DNA from: Streptomyces sp. WAC 01529
GTDB lineage: Bacteria; Actinomycetota; Actinomycetes; Streptomycetales; Streptomycetaceae
Direction of reading: 5' to 3'
Length of the DNA: 64,000 nucleotides
NCBI RefSeq assembly: GCF_003945545.1
Contig: NZ_CP029617.1
Span: 5,441,001 to 5,505,000 of the forward strand
The position numbers were made by a program, and so were the translations under genes. The notes under the pieces were generated by a model. It saw nothing but the letters and a program-made list of their open reading frames with translations, made no database searches and had not been told where the DNA came from. Shown here in pieces: positions 59,719-64,000 of the stretch; within the stretch, counting starts at the first letter, position 1; the number at the start of each line of letters is the position of its first letter.

Positions 59719-60747
59719 ATGCCTTCGACCGAGCTGCCGAACCTGCTGGCCGCCACCGCCGCGCCCAAGCCCGGTGCCGTAGCGGTCGCGGAGGGGGAGC
59801 GGCTCGGTTCGGTCGGGCTGCCCGGACTCACGCTGACCGTGCGCTCGCGGCCCTCCGTCCGCCCCGGACTCCCGCCCGCGCTCTTCGTGCACGGCCTCGG
59901 CGGCTCCTCGCAGAACTGGTCGGCCCTGATGCCGCTTCTCGAGGACGTCGTCGACTGCGAGGCGATCGACCTGCCGGGGTTCGGGGACTCGCCCCCGCCG
60001 GACGACGGCGACTACTCGATCACCGGACACGCGCGCGCCGTCATCCGCTACCTCGACGCGAGCGCCCGCGGCCCCGTCCATCTCATCGGGAACTCCCTCG
60101 GCGGCGCCATCACGACGCGCGTCGCCGCGGTCCGCCCCGATCTCGTGCGTACGTTGACCCTGGTCTCGCCCGCGCTGCCCGAGCTGCGGGTGCAGCGCAC
60201 GGCGCTGCCGACCGGCCTGGTCGCGGTGCCCGGGGTCGCCGCGCTCTTCGCCCGGCTCACCAGGGAGTGGACGGCCGAGCAGCGGGTGCGCGGCGTGATG
60301 GGGCTCTGTTACGGCGACCCGGACAAGGTCACCCCGGAGGGCTTCAGCGCGGCGGTCCGCGAGATGGAGCGCAGGCTCCAGCTCCCCTACTTCTGGGACG
60401 CGATGACGCGCACGGCCCGCGGGATCGTGAACGCGTACACCCTGGGCGGCCAGCACGGGCTCTGGCGGCAGGCCGAGCGGGTGCTCGCGCCGACCCTGCT
60501 CGTCTACGGCGGGCGCGATCTGCTCGTCTCGTTCCGCATGGCACGCAGGGCGGCCGCCGCGTTCCGTGACTCGCGGCTGCTGACGCTGCCCGACGCGGGG
60601 CATGTGGCGATGATGGAGGACCCGCAGAGCGTGGCCACGGGCTTCCGTGAACTCCTCGTCGACCTGGGGGAGTTGAGCGCACCTCGCGCTCGGATCGTCC
60701 GTGACACCTGCGACCTCAGTGACTCGCGCACGGGTTCGGGGAGCTGA
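59719..60747 (+). CDS. Alpha/beta hydrolase, upstream partner of the DUF3152 gene
   Basis: A 342-residue hydrolase. HGLGGSSQNWSAL is the oxyanion region, LIGNSLGGAI the nucleophile elbow (residue ~135), GGRDLLV the acid and DAGHVAMMEDP the histidine. It lacks a signal peptide. TAACAT (59707-59712) lies 6 bases before the ATG and no ribosome site is seen, so it is probably leaderless. The next gene starts 8 bases after its stop, so the two form an operon. Mycobacterial synteny puts DUF3152 and TetR genes together, with hydrolases frequent. Confidence 0.87.
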   Translation: MPSTELPNLLAATAAPKPGAVAVAEGERLGSVGLPGLTLTVRSRPSVRPGLPPALFVHGLGGSSQNWSALMPLLEDVVDCEAIDLPGFGDSPPPDDGDYSITGHARAVIRYLDASARGPVHLIGNSLGGAITTRVAAVRPDLVRTLTLVSPALPELRVQRTALPTGLVAVPGVAALFARLTREWTAEQRVRGVMGLCYGDPDKVTPEGFSAAVREMERRLQLPYFWDAMTRTARGIVNAYTLGGQHGLWRQAERVLAPTLLVYGGRDLLVSFRMARRAAAAFRDSRLLTLPDAGHVAMMEDPQSVATGFRELLVDLGELSAPRARIVRDTCDLSDSRTGSGS

Positions 60748-60755
60748 GGCGGCGC

Positions 60756-62147
60756 GTGGGACGACATAGCCGCCGCGGTCCGGCGGGCGCGACTGGTGGT
60801 ACGAGCGGTCCGGGTGTTCCGCCGACGCAGGGTGCGGGCGCTGGTGCCGGTGCCGGTGCCGACGCGCGGCCGGGTCCGGGTCCCGGTACCGGTCGCCGTC
60901 GGCGCGCGTCCGGCGGGGAGGACACGCCCGCGCACGGCACGCCGCAGGCGACGCCGCCCCACGGGGTTCCGGAGGTCCGCGGCGGGCACCCCGAGCAGCG
61001 GGAGCCCGGCGGCGGCTGGGGCGATGTCTCCGATACGGCGTCGGGGCCCCGCATACCGGGACCCCGGCAGGATCGTTCCGCCCCTCGCCAGGACTACATG
61101 GACGCCTTTCCCGGCGACGACCGGCACCGCGACGACCCGAACGGCGACGACCCGCACCGCAACGACCCGCACCACGGAGACCCGTACGCCTCCGTCACCG
61201 ACTGGAACGACGTCCCCGAGCCCCGGAGCGAAGACGGCAGCTCCTCCAAGGGCTCCGACTCCGGCTCCGGCTCCGACGCCGAGGTCGAAGGCGGCAGGAA
61301 GATCGACCGGACCCGCGTCCTCACCGGCATCGCGGCCGCCGCCGTGACCTTCGTGCTCGGGGTCGTCATGGCGGGGCAGGTCACCGGCGGCGGGGGCGGT
61401 TCCGACGCCCGTCCCAAGGCCGCCCCCGGCGGCGGCGCGCGCGACACCGACGATCCCGCCTCGCGCTCCGACGAGCGTCCGGCGCCGCTGCGGGACCCCG
61501 CCGAGAAACCGGACAAGGCCCCGGTGACGTACGACCAGAAAATGGGTGAGAAATACCCGCTGGACGCGAAGCTCAAGGCGTCCGGCGACTTCGAGGCGAT
61601 CGCCGGATTCGACAAGGCACCCGGAAAGGGGCAGCTTTTCCGTTACCGCGTCGACGTCGAGAAGGGGCTCGGTCTCGACGGCCCGCTCTTCGCCCAGGCC
61701 GTGCAGAAAACCCTGAACGACGACCGGAGTTGGGCGCACGGCGGAGCCCGCGCCTTCGAGCGGATCTCGTCGGGCAAGCCCGATTTCGTCATTACGCTGG
61801 CGAGCCCGGGAACCACCGCGGCCTGGTGCGCGAAATCCGGCCTCGATACGACCCAGGACAATGTGTCGTGCGATTCCGCGGCGACGGACCGCGTGATGAT
61901 CAACGCTTATCGGTGGGCGCAGGGCGCCAAGACCTACGGCGACGAGGTCAAGAAGGAATTCGGCAACGCCATCCACCCCTACCGCCAGATGCTGATCAAC
62001 CACGAGGTCGGCCACCGGCTCGGCTTCAACCACACGGACTGCACGAAGGACGGGGACCTCGCGCCCGTCATGCAGCAGCAGACCAAGTTCCTGGAGCACG
62101 ACGGCATCAAGTGCAAGGCCAACCCCTGGGCGTTCCCCAAGAGTTGA
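60756..62147 (+). CDS. DUF3152 membrane protein with metzincin-type zinc motif
   Basis: A 463-residue protein. Residues 1-~185 are a disordered Gly/Pro/Asp-rich cytosolic region with DP-rich repeats (DPNGDDPHRNDPHHGDP). One helix (VLTGIAAAAVTFVLGVVMAG, ~190-210) is followed by an outer domain. Near its end lies HEVGHRLGFNH (~residues 416-426), an exact HExxHxxGxxH motif, the zinc-binding and catalytic signature of metzincin proteases, plus cysteines that may form disulfides (CAKSGLDTTQDNVSC, CTKDG, IKCK). DUF3152 is normally annotated without activity. I infer an extracellular, membrane-anchored metalloprotease-like domain. Confidence 0.88.
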   Translation: MGRHSRRGPAGATGGTSGPGVPPTQGAGAGAGAGADARPGPGPGTGRRRRASGGEDTPAHGTPQATPPHGVPEVRGGHPEQREPGGGWGDVSDTASGPRIPGPRQDRSAPRQDYMDAFPGDDRHRDDPNGDDPHRNDPHHGDPYASVTDWNDVPEPRSEDGSSSKGSDSGSGSDAEVEGGRKIDRTRVLTGIAAAAVTFVLGVVMAGQVTGGGGGSDARPKAAPGGGARDTDDPASRSDERPAPLRDPAEKPDKAPVTYDQKMGEKYPLDAKLKASGDFEAIAGFDKAPGKGQLFRYRVDVEKGLGLDGPLFAQAVQKTLNDDRSWAHGGARAFERISSGKPDFVITLASPGTTAAWCAKSGLDTTQDNVSCDSAATDRVMINAYRWAQGAKTYGDEVKKEFGNAIHPYRQMLINHEVGHRLGFNHTDCTKDGDLAPVMQQQTKFLEHDGIKCKANPWAFPKS

Positions 62148-62187
62148 GCCCCGACGGCGCCCGTCCGCCGTAGCCGGGTCCCCAAAG

Positions 62188-62214
62188 GCGGCCGCCCGCC
62201 GTGGCGGCGGTCGC
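62188..62214 (+). terminator. GC-rich imperfect hairpin after the DUF3152 gene
   Basis: GCGGCCGCCCGCC (62188-62200) can pair imperfectly with GGCGGCGGTCGC (62203-62214). Located between the DUF3152 stop and the promoter of the next unit; a likely terminator. Confidence 0.4.
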
Positions 62215-62215
62215 T

Positions 62216-62244
62216 TTGACATCCGTCGGAAGTTCGTTCATATT
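62216..62244 (+). promoter_or_regulatory. Strong promoter with TTGACA-17-CATATT
   Basis: TTGACA (62216-62221), a 17-base spacer and CATATT (62239-62244). The expected start of transcription, 7-8 bases further, coincides with the ATG at 62252, so the first transcript base would be the start codon. It is the best housekeeping-type promoter I saw in the window. Confidence 0.82.
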
Positions 62245-62251
62245 TCTGCGC

Positions 62252-62344
62252 ATGTCGAACCGTCACGCCCCTTCGAGCGCAGCCATCGAGCTGACGCTGC
62301 TCGGCGTGACCGCGCTCTGCGTGGCCGACATCCACTGTCGCTGA
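62252..62344 (+). CDS. Leaderless leader peptide upstream of a peptide-transport operon
   Basis: A 30-residue ORF beginning MSNRHAPSSAAIELTLLG and ending VTALCVADIHCR. It has no ribosome site but begins exactly where transcription should, so it should be translated as a leaderless mRNA. It precedes the binding-protein gene by 140 bases. The cysteine-histidine-cysteine-arginine end (CVADIHCR) is the kind of codon set used in transcription-attenuation or cysteine/arginine-sensing leaders; I recall similar short Streptomyces ORFs annotated as putative leader peptides. Confidence 0.62.
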   Translation: MSNRHAPSSAAIELTLLGVTALCVADIHCR

Positions 62345-62484
62345 CGCCCGCCCCGGCGAGTGCGTCGCGATTTCCGCAGCCCTGTGCTGCCCTGTTTCCC
62401 CCGCGCCTTCCCGGGGTCAGCTCTGCTTCATTTCCGCTGATCCGCTGCCCTTCGCGCAGCGTTTTTCCCGAGAGGCCTCCTCCG

Positions 62485-64000
62485 ATGAGTCGATCGTCCG
62501 TCATAGCCCGCCGCGTGGCAGCAACATCCGTCAGCCTGGTCCTGGTATCGGGCGCCGCCGCCTGCGCGGGCCCGAAGGACAACGACGCCAGGAGCGGCGG
62601 TGGAAAGTCGGCCAAGGGCGGCACGCTCACCGTCCTCAACCGCGACCCGCACACCGATTTCGACCCCGCACGGCTCTACACCTCCGGCGGCGGAAACGTG
62701 CCGAGCCTCGTCTTCCGCACGCTGACCACCCGCAACCGCGAGGACGGTGCCAAGGGCGCGGAGGTCGTCCCCGACCTCGCCACCGATCTGGGCAAGCCGA
62801 GCAAGAACGCCACGGTGTGGACGTACACCCTGAAGAAGGGGCTCAAGTACGAGGACGGCACGCCGATCACCTCCGCCGACGTGAAGTACGGCATCGAGCG
62901 CTCCTTCGCCGCCGAACTCAGCGGTGGCGCGCCCTACTTGAGGGACTGGCTCATCGGCGGCGACAAGTACCAGGGCCCCTACAAGGACAAGAGCGGCAAG
63001 GGGCTCGCGTCGATCGAGACGCCCGACGAACGGACCATCGTCTTCCATCTGAACAAGCCCGAGGGCGAGTTCCCCTATTTGGCCACCCAGACGCAGTTCA
63101 CTCCCGTCCCCAAGAGCAAGGACAAGGGCACGAAGTACGAGGAGCACCCGCTCTCCTCCGGGCCCTACAAGGTCGTCAAGAACGAGAACGACGGGGAGCG
63201 GCTGCGCCTGGAACGCAATCCGCACTGGTCCGCGGAGACCGACGAGGAGCGCAAGGCCTACCCGGACGTCATCGACGTACGCTCCGGCCTCGACTCGTCC
63301 GTCATCAACCAGCGGCTCTCCGCGAGCCAGGGCGCCGACGCCGCCGCCGTCACCACCGACACCAACCTCGGCCCGGCCGAACTCGCCAAGGTCGCCGGCG
63401 ACAAGGAACTCGCCTCGCACGTCGGCACAGGACACTTCGGGTACACGAACTACCTCGCCTTCAACCCGAAGGTGAAGCCCTTCGACGACCCCAAGGTGCG
63501 CCAGGCCATCTCGTACGCCGTCGACCGCTCCTCGGTGGTCAACGCCGCGGGCGGCTCCTCGCTCGCCGAGCCCGCGACGACGTATCTGCCGAACCAGAAG
63601 TCCTTCGGATACACGAAATACGACCACTTCCCGGCGGGCCCGAACGGCAACCCGAAGAAGGCCAGGGAGCTGCTGAAGAAGGCCGGTCACAAGAACGGCC
63701 TGACCATCACGCTCACCCATTCCAACGCCAAGGACTTCGAGACCAGCCCCGAGATCGCCACCGCCATCCAGGACGCCCTGAAGAAGGCCGGAATCACCGT
63801 CAAGCTCCAGGGACTCGAAGAGAACGACTACAACGACAAGACGCACAGCGCCAAGGACGAGCCCGGCCTCTTCCTCGCCCACTGGGGCGCCGACTGGCCC
63901 TCCGGCGGCCCCTTCCTCGCCCCGATCTTCGACGGCCGGCAGATCGTGAAGGACGGCGCCAACTTCAACTCCGGCTTCCTGAACGACAAGTCCGTCAACG
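62485..64000 (+). CDS. Peptide-binding lipoprotein (SBP family 5), third transporter, partial
   Basis: First ~505 residues of an extracytoplasmic peptide-binding protein; the C-terminus is beyond the window. The ATG at 62485 follows GAGAGG. A signal (IARRVAATSVSLVLV) ends in the lipobox SGAAAC. Family-5 patterns: DPHTDFDPARLYTSGGG, DVKYGIERSFAAEL, SSGPYKVVKNENDGERLRLERNPHW and VRQAISYAVDRSSVV. The rest of a dpp/opp operon presumably follows outside the window. Expression may be tuned by the 30-residue leader (62252-62344). Confidence 0.93.
   Translation, partial: MSRSSVIARRVAATSVSLVLVSGAAACAGPKDNDARSGGGKSAKGGTLTVLNRDPHTDFDPARLYTSGGGNVPSLVFRTLTTRNREDGAKGAEVVPDLATDLGKPSKNATVWTYTLKKGLKYEDGTPITSADVKYGIERSFAAELSGGAPYLRDWLIGGDKYQGPYKDKSGKGLASIETPDERTIVFHLNKPEGEFPYLATQTQFTPVPKSKDKGTKYEEHPLSSGPYKVVKNENDGERLRLERNPHWSAETDEERKAYPDVIDVRSGLDSSVINQRLSASQGADAAAVTTDTNLGPAELAKVAGDKELASHVGTGHFGYTNYLAFNPKVKPFDDPKVRQAISYAVDRSSVVNAAGGSSLAEPATTYLPNQKSFGYTKYDHFPAGPNGNPKKARELLKKAGHKNGLTITLTHSNAKDFETSPEIATAIQDALKKAGITVKLQGLEENDYNDKTHSAKDEPGLFLAHWGADWPSGGPFLAPIFDGRQIVKDGANFNSGFLNDKSVN

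Noticed and set aside
1-64000. tRNA or rRNA genes, transposases, integrases or toxin-antitoxin pairs
   Set aside because: None were recognised on either strand; the SUFU-domain gene at 45377 has no adjacent toxin gene.
1-64000. Rare TTA codons signalling bldA control
   Set aside because: The few TTA triplets I checked within genes were out of frame; I found no convincing in-frame TTA, though this was not exhaustive.

Overview
The window is high-GC actinobacterial DNA and almost certainly chromosomal Streptomyces. Reasons: very strong G/C third-position bias, GTG/TTG starts, short GGAGG-type ribosome sites, long Gly/Pro-rich protein tails, a mycothiol gene (mshB), DUF3117 and DUF3107 proteins, and a dispersed intergenic repeat built around GGGGAACTGCGCGACCAGCC that I know from Streptomyces chromosomes. 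I saw no rRNA, tRNA, CRISPR array, transposase, phage gene or biosynthetic gene cluster. Most of the window is conserved core chromosome.

Layout. (1) 1-10.7 kb: two divergent oligopeptide/dipeptide ABC transporter operons. The leftward one runs permease, binding protein, permease, ATPase and leaves the window; the rightward one is complete (binding protein, two permeases, two ATPases). A cytosolic S9 prolyl-oligopeptidase/DPP-IV-type peptidase faces the second operon. (2) 13-17 kb: mycothiol deacetylase mshB with a small membrane gene, then a large membrane protein with PG_binding_4 domains. (3) 17.1-20.8 kb: an ABC-2 exporter plus DesK/DesR-type two-component system in the order of Bacillus yvfRSTU, headed by a 42-bp near-perfect palindrome with a duplicated half-site. 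(4) 20.9-23.7 kb: tandem SirB1-like paralogues and a GNAT protein. (5) 23.8-32.5 kb: ferredoxin, dapC, a repeat-rich secreted protein, a lysozyme-fold protein, dapE, a LOG-family protein, a FolP2-type DHPS paralogue, a DivIVA-like protein, tagA, a PaaG-like isomerase and DUF3117. (6) 32.7-45 kb: O-methyltransferase, sigE, anti-sigma factor, HtrA, TatB, Mrp, DUF1003, an MgtE sensor-only protein, a lipoprotein and CorA. (7) 45.4-53.6 kb: a more variable stretch with a SUFU-domain protein, an MFS exporter, PHP, MarC, a 50-residue protein, NYN, a hydrolase, a minisatellite-like spacer and a hexapeptide acetyltransferase. (8) 53.7-62.1 kb: a DEAD-box helicase with an 11-fold repeated basic tail, a ferritin-like protein, DUF3107, TetR, an alpha/beta hydrolase and a DUF3152 protein carrying a metzincin zinc motif. 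(9) 62.2-64 kb: a leaderless leader peptide and the start of a third peptide-transport operon.

From memory, blocks 2 and 5-6 follow the gene order of Mycobacterium tuberculosis Rv1170 to Rv1239 (mshB, fdxC, dapC, dapE, LOG, folP2, DivIVA-like, tagA, DUF3117, O-methyltransferase, sigE, rseA, htrA, tatB, mrp, MgtE-N, corA). Block 8 follows Rv3211 to Rv3207c. Functional themes are peptide uptake and degradation, lysine/DAP synthesis, the SigE envelope-stress axis with a secreted-face protease, and a magnesium cluster.

No wholly new defence or biosynthetic system is evident. The best leads are: the dyad operator at 17.16 kb; two genes whose conserved N-termini require ATT or CTG starts; a channel-less MgtE sensor overlapping a DUF1003 membrane gene; a metzincin motif in the DUF3152 protein; two leader-peptide candidates (upstream of corA and of the 62.5 kb binding protein); and an MFS promoter with a dyad between its -35 and -10 boxes.
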